This document shows, piece by piece, positions 1 to 11,179 of a stretch of 64,000 nucleotides of DNA. The position numbers were made by a program, and so were the translations under genes. How positions within the stretch are numbered: the stretch's first letter is position 1; each line of letters starts with the position of its first letter. Source of the stretch: Sacculina carcini (Eukaryota; Arthropoda; Thecostraca; Sacculinidae). The stretch is taken from contig OU696582.1 of assembly GCA_916048095.2 (NCBI GenBank), positions 2,119,501 through 2,183,500 of the forward strand, in the 5' to 3' direction. The notes under the pieces are model-generated. The model did not search any database. It was given only the letters and a program-made list of their open reading frames with translations, and was not told where the DNA came from.

Positions 1-143
1 AATTATCTTCAGCGCACTGTAAAATGTTATATTTTCTGCGAATAAATTTGTACATGCACATTGAATCAAATGAGTCCTACGTTTTATGTATACATATTAA
101 GTTTAAGACCAAATAAGACCAAATATAACAAAATAAGACATAA

Positions 144-352
144 TACAAAATAATAGACAAATAATAGACAAATAATAGACAAATAATAGACAAATAATAG
201 ACAAATAATAGACAAATAATAGACAAATAATAGACAAATAATAGACAAATAATAGACAAATAATAAACCAATAATAGACACATAATAGACACATAATAGA
301 CAAATAATAGACAAGTAATAGATAAATAATAGACAAATAATAGACATGAGAC
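144..352. repeat. 11-bp minisatellite (AAATAATAGAC)n
   Basis: A tandem array of the 11-bp unit aaataatagac, about 18-19 copies. The copies are near-identical in the middle and drift at both edges (aataaacc, acacataat). Open frames across it encode only a repeating 11-residue pattern and are not genes. Confidence 0.9.
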
Positions 353-525
353 AAAATAAGTTTTAGCGGATTGACGGAATGCTGTGCCAAATTTTGAAAT
401 GGTCCGCCACTGATATTTAATATTTTGTATTTATACTCGTTTGTTTGTTAAGGTGCCGATACAGGAAATTTCCATCAACACTCACACTCACACAGGACTT
501 GAAACATGTACGAGCTTGCTGCGCC

Positions 526-1226
526 CAGTGGCGTAGCTAGGCTATCTGATGCTCGGGCAGTATTTTTGTGCCGCCCCACACTATTTATGCTTGCTGGTCA
601 CTTAGCCGCAAGAGACTGTGTGCTTCAACACGACTGTAATAGGGAATTAGCAAGTCCATGTGTCGATATAGCTAAAAATACGAACCCGTTATAATAGTGC
701 ATGCTTCCAGTCACCTAATCGGAGATCATTATTTTCAATCGATTTTGTTTTCATTCATATATTTGAGATTAAAACAAATATTAAATAGTGTATTCAGAAA
801 TACGGCTCAGATGCAACCAGTGGCGGCGCCAAGGGGGGGCTGGACCCCCCCCCCCCCTCCCAAACATGCCAAGCCCCCTCTAAGCCCCACCCAAAAATCA
901 TAATCATGGACAATAAAATTTCTTACCACTGTAAATGAAGTCCTGTAATTATGGTTCAAGTTCGAGGACTGAATCAGTGTGCCCCAGTCCCTTATAATTA
1001 TATCATGTAGTCAGCGTTCGAGTGTAGTTCTTCATGATTCACCAATCCCCCTCAACTTTTTGATTAGCCCCCCTCAGTGCCCCCCCCCCCCCCAGCGTAA
1101 GAATCCTGGCGCCGCCACTAGATATAACGATAATTCCACGTGTTCAGCAGCTCTTGTGTCGCCCACTAAAAGGGGCCACCCGGGGCGGACCTCTCCTCTC
1201 TCACACCCCGCATGGCTACGCCTCTG
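526..1226 (+). mobile_element. hAT-like non-autonomous element with a second MITE nested inside
   Basis: The left end reads CAGTGGCGTAGCTAGG and the right end reads as its inverted counterpart (tggctacgcctctg). The flanking 8-mers gctgcgcc and actgcaac match at 5 of 8 positions, compatible with a decayed 8-bp target duplication. The 8-bp duplication and CAGTGG-type termini are typical of the hAT superfamily. The stretch 580-770 recurs inverted at 13540-13735. No transposase is visible. Confidence 0.6.
818..1120 (+). mobile_element. MITE, CAGTGGCGGCGCC family, copy 1
   Basis: The left terminus cagtggcggcgcca pairs with the right terminus tggcgccgccacta as an inverted repeat. The flanks gatgcaac (810-817) and gatataac (1121-1128) match at 6 of 8 positions, as expected for an aged hAT-type target duplication. 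The ends carry poly-C tracts (about 849-858 and 1079-1093). Another copy at 10648-10865 has a perfect duplication. Confidence 0.75.
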
Positions 1227-2439
1227 ACTGCAACACTGCAGGTCACACTGAAAGTCTCATCCATGCCGCTTGCATGTTTTGGGGCCAATAACTCAGCTTG
1301 CTGTCACTGTCACAACCTTCCTCTTCTCAATCTGACTCTTTCACTCTCCCATTCCCTCTTACTCTCTTCTGTCTCTTGTGTCCTGGGTTTTGTACCGCTA
1401 GAGGTGTGTTGGTGTAGGTGTGTGTGTGTGTATGTGTCGCAACCACACACATACACATACCCACACCACATACATACACACGCATGATGTGCTGATGTTG
1501 GACGCCTGGTAACAAACGTCATGGGCCAAGACATCACAGGTATTCTAGCCGAGACGGGAAAGTCATTTGACACTTGACCTGTGCTCGGTGACCTTGACAG
1601 CCAGACGAGACGACAAGACACATGGGCGGTGTGTTTGCGTCAGACGCGTGATGAGACGATGTTTAGACGCAAATGCGCCCCCGGTTGATAGTTGTCTCAA
1701 ATCAAACCGAACATTAAATAGTGGTTAATTATTGCACTGTCCAACACAGATCTATTTTATCGCAATTGCAAATATTTTCATTTCTAAAAGAACAAAAGTA
1801 CTAATAGACTATCGTTTGATTTACTTATTTTTCCTTCTCCAATTGAGTGGCTGAAAAACAAGCCGTTGTGTCTTATGCCTTGGAGTTATGTAACATTTTT
1901 GTGTCTATATTCATGTGTATATATGCCAGTTGGAGAGAGGAAAGTACTCCTACATGAATCATCCTCTCCATTACGTATATGCGTTTTCATGTAGGCGTTC
2001 CGGTTACAACAATTATGTGCGCGTTTCGGTTACATCATGCATGTGCGCGTTTCGGTTACAACCGATGTATGAAGGATCGCGACAATTTTCATTGGGTATA
2101 TAGGGTGAATATTCAGATTGAAAAATCGGTCAATTAAAACAAAATTTGCGTGTATAAATTTGGAATTGACTGAAATTATTATTCCATTCCAAAAAATAAA
2201 TTATTCCAAAAAATAATGAGCGCATATAATACCTAAATTGGCTACGACAAATAGCACTATCTTTGCAAAGCATACGCCATACTACTTCAGTTTGACTTAG
2301 CGGCAAAAATATTTGATCTCAATAGTTCATTGTGAATGTGGTCGATTGGATTTAGTCCAAATCACAACGCAAACACACCTACACACACACATACTTACAC
2401 CCAGACACACACATACACACACACGCACACACACACACA
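1227..2439. other. intergenic, no gene seen
   Basis: Contains a short TG then CA tract (about 1417-1490) and a CA tract at 2372-2441. A partly repeated stretch at 1990-2060 has two to three copies of a gcgtttcggttaca motif. No ORF here has protein-like composition. Confidence 0.6.
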
Positions 2440-2750
2440 CAGGCTAGGAGGATGACAGCCATTATTCATTAGTGTTCAAAGTTGACTCAGTTGGCCAATT
2501 ACATGGGATCCTCAACCATTTTGTGTCTTTTGAACTATACATATATAACATACCTCAACGAAAAATAGATTACATATAATTGTATACAAAAACATTTGTC
2601 TAATTTCGTTGCTTTTTGCTATGTTGATTATGATGTTTTATATACCAAATCGACTGAACTCACCAGATTTCTCGGGGGGGGTATAATCGCATATTCATAC
2701 CCCCAGTCAATTTGTCGGGGGTATATATACCCCGATGCCCCCCAGGATCT
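2440..2750 (-). mobile_element. MITE with GGGCGTAGAT-type ends, copy 1 (inverted)
   Basis: Reverse-complement relative of the copies at 9736-10062 and 47604-47896. Shared blocks include the gatggctgtcatcc segment, the cactaatgcatgatgg-like segment and a palindromic block rich in ggggtatata. It is more diverged than the other two. A short fragment of the same family is at about 35555-35590. Confidence 0.55.
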
Positions 2751-3035
2751 TCACTCATGACACATACACACACGCTCATGCACACGCATAAAACAACAAA
2801 CATATTATCAGCCTCATATGGCGGTGTTTCGTCATTTCCTGTCGGCATAGCGCGTCCGTTGACGTAACGACTGGAATGACAAATAAAAAGCGATTAGTGA
2901 CACCAATGGCTGACGTCAGCACAATCAAGCCGACACAATGGCTTTTAACACATCACTGCGCATACGCCCTAATGTCACAATTTATGGATGTTGAATGGCA
3001 AAGGTGAATTCCTGGTGTTTATGCTTGTATGTTTG

Positions 3036-3049
3036 TTGTATGTATGTGT

Positions 3050-3120
<71 letters not shown>

Positions 3121-3345
3121 CTTGTGTGCGTATGTGTGTGTGTCTGTGTGTATGTGTATGTGTCTGTGTGTGTATGTGTGTGTATGTATATATGTATGTA
3201 TGTGTGTGTCTGTGTATGTGTGTGTATCTGTGTGTGTATTGGGTGTGTAAGGTAGTAGATGTGTATGTGTGTCTGTGTGTGTGTGTGTATGTGTCTCCCT
3301 GGGTGTGTGTGTGCGTGTGTGTCTGGGTGTATGATGTACATAAAA
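3036..3345 (+). repeat. (TG)n microsatellite
   Basis: About 300 bp of TG repeat, pure at 3055-3112 and interrupted by TATG/TCTG units afterwards. ORFs over it read as CVCV or HTHT and are artefacts. Confidence 0.95.
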
Positions 3346-3399
3346 CACTTGCATTCGTAGGCACAAACAAACATACGCCGCCATGCACACACACAGATT

Positions 3400-4702
3400 C
3401 AAAGGTCTTTGACCTGACACATGACCTTTGATGACCTGTACAAAAAATAGTACGACATAGAGAGCGTAGCATCATATCATCTGTATGACAGCCATAGAAA
3501 ATGCTGGGTGAGATCATGATAAAAAGTGTGATAAAAGCTGGGTATAACTAGGTAAATATTTTGTACTTGTATGTATTTTTGAGTATGTGTGTTCAGATTT
3601 TTTGCGCTTATGTGTATGTTTATATATGTGTGTGTGTGCTTGTGTTTCTTCGTGCTTGTATGTGTGTGTCTGTGTGTTTGTATGTTTGTGTGTATGCATG
3701 TGTGTATGTGAAGTGAAGGTGTTATTTCACTTGTACTGACTTGGCTGTACAAGAAGTGTGTGACCCTGTATGAGGCAATCTTGCCACCCCGGGTAGTATA
3801 CAAACAAACACGCATTGTGTGAGGTTTTTGTTGTTTGAGACCATTTGTTCCCACATAGAAGCATAGCTGAAAGAGAATCATGAAGATACGATGGTTTCTT
3901 ACGAACCAGCCCAATAATTAAAACAAACCCACAAAGCTTTTAGAAATTCCTTTAAAAATACATTCATGTAGTGAGATCAACCTTAACGATAGCTTAAGCA
4001 ATGTAGTTTGGGTTTTATTTGGATTTTGATTTTATACTTTTTTCAACAAAAAAATTTTCAATCGCATTCCTGCCGTTGGAGATTTTGCAATTTTCAGTAT
4101 ATCAAGTATATATCAAGTGGCGGTAAAAGTCAAATTCTTAATTTTATCATTTTAAATTGAAGAACGGATCGATATTGTATTGCAAATCCATTGGGCTAAA
4201 TTTACTAAGCTATTTGAGTCCAATATATCGTTCATGATCAAACTACGTTAAAATGCAGACTTTTCAAAATTCGACGATACATACTAACGCTTTTTTCCGC
4301 ATGAACCGTCTAATAGGCTCAAATAGCTTAGCTAATTGGGCTTAATAGATTTGCAATTAGCTTGCTAATTGGCATTGCTAATTGAGCCTCAATAAAATAA
4401 GCGTCCCTTCTTCAATGTCAACTGAATATATTGATAATTAATATCTAATTATATTAATATCCATTCTTAGTATAATTTAGTATATCTGATTAGATATCCA
4501 ATATCAATTTAGAATTAATTTTACGCGTTAAACATAACCTAGACTGTACATTCAGTAAGGACAAGAGCGAATGCGGACACTGTACAAAAAACAGGAAATA
4601 CAAAAAAATAACAAAAAACAAGCCCTAAAGTGTGAACACGAATATGAGTATGGTAAACAAATGTCTTTTTTGTATAAATGTGTCCACATACACTCACGTA
4701 CA

Positions 4703-4737
<35 letters not shown>

Positions 4738-6467
4738 GCATGTGGGTATACAAATGCAGTTGTTTCTATATCGAGCCAGCAGTTGTTTCACAACCGCCTT
4801 TGACGTCAAATTTGCGTGTGATTCGCTCGTTAATTGATGGCCGACTGGGCAAGTCAGATTGCTGCATGTTTCTAATCTGAGGTCATCATTGTGATTGTGA
4901 CAGCGGTCGTCAGTCGTGACGTCACTTCCTGTCAGCAATTGGTAGCCAGCTACAACATATCTCACTATGACCAATGCCGGTCGATGCTTTTTTCCATTTG
5001 GGCCTTCGATACTCGGTTTTTGTTCGTCTGTTTTTTCAGAGGGTATCATGGTGTGATCAGAGTCGATGCGAGATCCTGTGTAACCCTCCTCCGGAAGACA
5101 ATAGGTCTTATTATAAATACTTGAAGGTCCTATTATAAATACAGCACCATTATAGTAGAGGTCCGACTTTGGTAAAATGCAATTACCAGCAGACCCTCGG
5201 TCTCCATTAAGCCGGGGACTTTATTACGCTACTTTATAATTTCAACAAAATTTGTAACATCTCTAAAACAGAAAATGTCAAGGCCTGCACGAAGTCAATT
5301 TAAATGAGCGGCCCACATTTCTCATTTGAAACGGACAAATTTCTGGAAAACGTGATATTATTCGGTTTTGAGACCAAATCAATAAATTCTGAAAAAATTG
5401 ACTAATTCGGACAAGCAGGAATTGTTGTAAGTTATCGAGGGTTAATATCATGCGGGAGGAAACGGGCCCCTCAACACCTCCATAACAAGGAATATATTAT
5501 TGAATATGATCTATATTTGTTAGTGTCTATGAAGGAAAAAGTATGTTATCGGGCACAATTCTTGCTGTATTTGTACTACCTTCCGCCAAGAACACTTTTA
5601 GCAGATATAGATAAACAAAAACATCAAGACACACGTATAAGCTTTTGATAAACTTTGAAGTAGATAATAGAACACGAACAATAAACAATTACATGCATGT
5701 AAATGTTTATTATTCAATTACATACGCGTTTCTTAATGTTTTAACTCACTTATATCTGCTAAATGTGTTGAGCTCTTGGCGCATCTTTTTGATGTAATAA
5801 AAAAAATCAGTATATACTTAATATAGCTTTGTTGAGGCGAAACATTGTACAAATACATCGATAATTTTGCCCGATGAAATACACTTTTTCTTTCATACAA
5901 CTATTACCGGGTGCGTGAGTCAAACTTCTTTAAGCGGAATTATTTGTCTCTGTATGCGTGTTATAGGTGATTTGTGCATTTATGAGCCGTTATACTCGAT
6001 TTTCCTTTCCTGTTTCTATAGTCAAGTTTCCTTTCATTTCCAAGTGCAAAGTGTGTATGAGCCGCATACTGCATATTATAACGCTTGAACCCTTGATGTA
6101 TTAATATATTCGCTTAGAGAGATAATAATAATAATATTAATTATAATAATTTGTTCTCCAAAAGCAAATTTGTTTGCTTCTGACACACTTGGATTTCACC
6201 AAAAAATGACGTTTGGGCAATGTTCAAACCTAGTCGATATCGTCATACACAAAATACACATACAAGCATACAACATACACACATACAAGCACACACACAC
6301 ATACATACACACGAGACGCCTCATCAACAGTGACAAATGCTCATACACGTAATGGCACACGCACAACAACACGACAGCACGCGCTCATGTTATAAAAAAT
6401 GTGGCCAAGGTAAGCCACACTCAGTGTGATGCAAATGTTGCTGTCCTCGGCGCGGCCTGTACAATTA

Positions 6468-6504
<37 letters not shown>

Positions 6505-7895
6505 GGAATGTGTCTATGTGTGTTTGCGGGTGAGATGTGCATGTATGCGAGCGTGAGATGGTATGTCTGTGTGTGTATGTGTGTGTGTGTGCGTGTGTGT
6601 ATGTGTGTGTGTGTGCGTGTGTGTATGTGTGTGTATGTATGTTTGTCTGCTGGCGACCTCAACGACAAATGAATTCACAAGCTAGTATAATGAGTACTTC
6701 TTTGCAGCACACTAAAACACACACACACACACACACATACATACATACACATTTGTACATGCTGGTGGACCACTATTATCATACACTCAACGACACACAG
6801 ACACGCATATGCAAACACACTGAGATATCGGAGCTCGTGAGCGATGTCATGTGATGACTGGGACCTGTACAGATGGGGTCACCATCATAGCAGCGGTTGA
6901 CCATGGCATTGGCACGGAGTGCAGGCTCTTTTGTTTGCTGAGGTTGACACTCAAGAGAATATAACGCCCACACCTGAGAATTAGACGTTGCAATGCTGCA
7001 GACTGCATAGCGACTGGCTCGTAAACACAGAAATGCACACGAGAACATACCCATACACACACACACACATACACATACACTCACACACATACACGATATA
7101 TGCCCGTGTAGTGTGTTATAACGTCAATTATGCAAATATGTTGATTATGGGAGTTATTTAGAATTTCTTATTTTTTGGATTATGATTAGATTATTTTATT
7201 TCAGTAAGATGATTGGACATATATTGGTTAGTGCAATTGGCATGAAATAATGGACGCAAGGAGATAAAGAAGCATTTATATTAGATAAGCCCTTGTTGCG
7301 TTGGGATATGTTCATGTAATGCAAAGCGCTGGAGTTGGTTTTGCTCAGACTTCATGCCTTTGTGCCCAAACTGATGCCGCTTGATAAAATCTCGGATTAT
7401 TCAACGTGTTCATCATATTGCCCTGATTTCATTGTTGTACTCAATTGTCTCCCTAGAAGACATTATGTTACCTATCATTTTCTGCAGAGCAGTTCAAGGA
7501 GACACCCCACAGCCTCTGTGTTTCGACATCGAGCTGCACAAATGCCTCCCACCTGTGCTTGTCACTGTTTTAATTAGACGGCAGGTTCATCGTTCAGCTG
7601 AATCTGGAGCACGCTTGCCCTTGCCAGCAACGTTGTGACCGTTCAGCCTGACCTCTGTCACTCTTGACCTCCGCTGTGTGTGTTTCTCGCATTCACTCTT
7701 CATATCTTCCCATCTATCCATCTATCCTCGACATCAATCCTTCTCTTCATGTCCATCTCTTCTTAATATTCGCAAGTGGAGTGATGAGAAAATTAACTAG
7801 ATTGATTCATACCTCCTGTCATTCCACTGTGGCAATGTTTACATCAATTACAACTTTAATTAGTAACAATTTGTCCGTTTTCGGACAAACTAGAC
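3400..7895. other. AT-rich intergenic region, no gene seen
   Basis: Low-GC sequence with TG/CA tracts at about 3625-3712, 4706-4738, 6288-6312, 6468-6650, 6718-6745 and 7050-7095, and an (ATA)n stretch near 6121-6150. Perfect TGACGTCA sites occur at 4801 and 4917. Two copies of a tattataaatac motif lie at 5106-5150. No coding signature and no splice-consistent ORF was recognised. Confidence 0.5.
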
Positions 7896-8181
7896 CAATA
7901 ATTCTTAACCGGGGCTTCTCGAACCTCTAGGTGGCGCAAGACCAGATCTTAAAGGATGCGTGGAATCATGTGAAAAAATAATGAAAATGTGTGTTTACCT
8001 ATGCTTGATATATTTCTTTAAAAACTTATTTTCTTACAAGAGCTTTAACCTGTATGGGTGAATATTTGATAAAAAGGTTTTGTTATTACGTCGTTTGCAT
8101 TTTTATATTTTTCATATAGCTATCAAGAACTCAGGGGGTGCGAGAACTGATTTCTTATTTGAAAATGGTTGAGAACCACTG
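7896..8181 (+). mobile_element. hAT-like MITE, CAGTGGTTCTCAACC family
   Basis: The left end caataattcttaacc and the right end ggttgagaaccactg form imperfect terminal inverted repeats. The flanking 8-mers aactagac and ggctaggc differ only by three transitions. The segment about 8090-8175 (tatagctatcaagaa, gggtgcga) recurs at 47225-47348, so this is a multi-copy family. Confidence 0.75.
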
Positions 8182-8552
8182 GGCTAGGCAATTCAAAAAG
8201 TGACACCCTCAATAGAAGAGCTGAAATCAAAGACGAGAGTGAGGTGAATGAACGGCAGAAGAAAGAGTGACTTGAAGAAGAGGCGATATTATGCAACTGG
8301 TAGAATCACACACACACACACACTCTCTCAGGTGCATTCCCACACTACGTCAAACAGCTGTTGTGAAACGAACCAGTTACGCGGGGTCATCTCCACATGC
8401 ATACACACCGGCACACACACACACAGACAAGCATACAAACTCGGACAAACCAACGTGAGCTGGACTTCAAATTTCAATTGGACCAGCCGTTCGTGCTAGG
8501 GATGCCCGAACGATGACCGTCATTAGCTGACTGTCTTAGTGTAGTGTTACAT

Positions 8553-8650
<98 letters not shown>

Positions 8651-9119
8651 ACACACACGTATACATGAACGTTGTTCAATTTAGTCTGGAATTAGCTGGG
8701 TTTTGTCTCGCTAAGAAGGCCTGCTAAACGGCTCCTGAATTATGAACACGATTCATGCATTAGTTTCAGTGCACAAAGTGAATAATAATGAGGCTAAATA
8801 TTAGTTATTTATTTGCATAATTTTCAATTTGAAACGGAGCAAATGGGATAAAAAATACGTTTGCATTTTATCACTTGAACATGCTGATATTATGCTGTCA
8901 TAAGATAAATTTATCGATGCAATTAAAGTAAAAATGATGTATATATGTCACACACACACATGTACATACATGCAAACACACACGCACGCACATACACATT
9001 CACTTTTCTAGTGTTTCTATTTGAAAATGTATTTCATCCAATAATCACCAATCTCACCAATCAATCAATCAATGAAATGAAATAAGCCAATCACCTCTGC
9101 ATGACATTCTGCAATGCAG
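8182..9119. other. intergenic or 5' intron of the chitin-binding gene
   Basis: Contains the (CA)n tract at 8551-8660 and a shorter CA tract at 8950-9000. The upstream exon(s) of the chitin-binding gene, including a signal peptide, should lie in or before this stretch. I could not identify one. Confidence 0.4.
8551..8660 (+). repeat. (CA)n microsatellite
   Basis: About 110 bp of nearly pure CA repeat. Confidence 0.95.
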
Positions 9120-11076
9120 GCGAAGCGACAAGCGCCAGCCGATTATCCCACCTACGCCCAGGTGCCCGACGGTCTCAGCTTCACCTGTGAAAACCAGCTG
9201 CCCGGTTATTACGCTGATGTGGACACACAGTGTCAGGTTTGTGCTGAAACTAAAATAATATAAAGTAATTTAAAACATAGGGAAAAAAATAAAGTCAAAT
9301 AAAATAAAGTAAAATAAAATAAAGGAAAATAAAGGAAAATAAAGGAAAATAAAGGAAAATAAAGGAAAATAAAGAAAATATAATATAGGAAAATAAAGAA
9401 AATATAATATAGGAAAATAAAACGAAGGAAAATAAAATGAAGGAAAATAAAATAAAGGAAAATATAATGAAGGAAAATAAAACGAAGGAAAATAAAATAA
9501 AGGAAAATAAAATAAAGGAAAATAAACCAAAGAAAATAAAATCAAATAAAATGAAGTAAAAGAGAATACAATATAAAATGGAATATAATAAAATAAAAAG
9601 TAATTAAAAATAAGTAAAACAATTTCTTAGTGTCATAAAAAGTGAATTTGCGCACTCTATGTAATCGATAGAACCAAGTAACTAGCATACAAGTAACTAG
9701 CATGTAGTGTGTAAGTGGTGGTTACCTAGCGAGCGTAGATCCTGGGGTATATGGGGATATATAAACCCTCGACAAATTGGCTGGGGTATGAATATGCAAT
9801 TATACCCCGCGATAATTCTGCTGAGTTCAGTTCATTGGGTATATTGTCATCAAAATCAGCATAGCAAAAGAGTAACAATTCACGACAAATGTGTGTTAAT
9901 GCAATTATATGCAACATAATTTTCATTGGAGTATATGTGTTGTAATTGAATAGGCCGAAAATAATTGAGTGTCGCATGCAATTGACTAACTGAGTCAGGT
10001 TTTAACACTAATGCATGATGGCTGTCATCCTCCCGAGCCTCGACACAAATCTACGCCTTTGTAAACCCCGATATCAGTGTAAAATTGTTTATATAGCATC
10101 AGGGTAAAATTAAGTGAATATTTCATGTTGATTTGTACCAAATCTAGAAATTCATTGTATATAAGTCAAAATTTGGTTGCATTGAAGTGATTGGAACTAA
10201 GATTTGCAATATTTATGTCCGGTTTTACAAGAAAAACTCATTTGATTCTTCACAACAAAGCCTCAACTCTCCTCAGAACTAAACCATCAGATTTTTTTCA
10301 TTATCCTAGTTCTTTAGAACAACCTGACTGCCCAAAATAGGCAGCCTTAATGTAGGAGTATGTGCACGTATAAGCGAATGAATGTATGTGCCTGTGTGCG
10401 TGTTTGTGTGTGTTCGTGTGTGTGTGTGTGCGTGTGCGTGTTTTTGTGTTTTCATTGTGATCGGCAGGTGTGGCATTGGTGTTCCACCCAGGGAACTCAG
10501 TACAGTTTCCTTTGTCCCAACCAGACTGTCTTCAACCAGAATTACAGGTGAGTGCCCCCGCACACAAGTCCATACCTCAATATTATTGGAGGACAAATAT
10601 TTCCACGATTACTTTGCTTAATAGTCGTACAAAATAATAATACCAAACAGTGGCGGCGCCAGGGTTTTTCCGGTGGGGGGCAGAGGCGGAGGATTGAGGG
10701 AAAAGATGCGGTGCTCGGAGGAACATGAGGAACTATACTCGAAATGTGCATGGTCATGATTTTGTGTAGGGGGGGGGGGGGGGGGTGGCTCAAGGGGGCT
10801 TGGCAGACTTCAATCTATGGGATACTTCAGCCTCTCCAAGCCCCCCCTCCTTGCCGCCGCCACTGATACCAAATATTGCAATGATTGATCAATTTAATCC
10901 CCTAAATAGCGGCCTCTATACACATGCGCATGTTCAGCATGACAAGCATTATGTTGTTGGTCATTTGTTTCTGCAGAGTGTGCGACTGGTGGTATAATGT
11001 GGATTGTCCCAGCTCGACCAGTTTGTACGGCAATAACGAGGAACTCTACAAGGACGCCGACGGGAATGCTATATGA
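9120..11076 (+). CDS. chitin-binding type-2 (peritrophin/CPAP1-like) protein, partial, 3 exons
   Basis: Exons are 9120-9236, 10468-10547 and 10977-11076, with AG acceptors, GT donors and compatible phases (0, then 2). The 105 visible residues contain one CBM14/peritrophin-A domain. Its six cysteines fall in the usual order: FTCENQLPGYYAD, QCQVWHWC, FLCPNQTVF and VCDWWYNVDC. Such domains bind chitin in extracellular matrices. The single domain and the CDWW motif resemble arthropod CPAP1 cuticular proteins (family knowledge). The first visible exon starts in frame with AKRQAPADYP, so a 5' exon with a signal peptide is missing from the model. The frame stops at a TGA (11074-11076) ten residues after the ELYKDADG segment, while the +1 frame stays open to 11179 with a charged, helical-looking tail. 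A small indel or an alternative 3' end is therefore possible. An A-rich repeat and two MITEs lie in its introns. Confidence 0.8.
9290..9560 (+). repeat. A-rich (GGAAAATAAA)n minisatellite
   Basis: Tandem aggaaaataaa-type units of about 10-17 bp in intron 1 of the chitin-binding gene, starting about 50 bp after the donor site. The opposite-strand ORF (FPLFYFPSFYFP pattern) is an artefact of the repeat. Confidence 0.9.
9736..10062 (+). mobile_element. MITE with GGGCGTAGAT-type ends, copy 2
   Basis: The left end gcgtagatcctgggg and the right end aatctacgc form a short inverted repeat. Extensive similarity to 47604-47896 includes gaatatgcaattata, gataattctgctgag and gcatgatggctgtcatcc. It lies in intron 1 of the chitin-binding gene. 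The superfamily was not determined. Confidence 0.7.
10648..10865 (+). mobile_element. MITE, CAGTGGCGGCGCC family, copy 2 (perfect target duplication)
   Basis: The termini cagtggcggcgccag and the inverted cgccgccactg are flanked on both sides by the identical 8-mer ataccaaa (10640-10647 and 10866-10873). This is a hAT-type insertion in intron 2 of the chitin-binding gene. It contains a poly-G run (about 10769-10786). No coding capacity. Confidence 0.9.
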
Positions 11077-11179
11077 AAGGACAACTAAACACAGGACAAC
11101 TACTCGAAGGACAAAACCAGCACCGCCATCTGTTGACGAGCTGAAGAAACTCAAGCTTCTCATCCGAAACCATCTTTGA

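Noticed and set aside
849-1093. Poly-C/poly-G runs (also 10769-10786) as possible quadruplex regulatory sites
   Set aside because: They are single long homopolymers inside MITE copies. I have no evidence beyond composition.
2975-3517. Long ORFs reading (HT)n, (CV)n or mixed H/T/Y repeats (also at 27314-27811, 30943-31559, 43614-44285, 46389-46904, 51309-52293, 56284-57334 and 61569-62456)
   Set aside because: They are translations of TG/CA microsatellites in several frames on both strands. Only the exon parts embedded in some of them are real.
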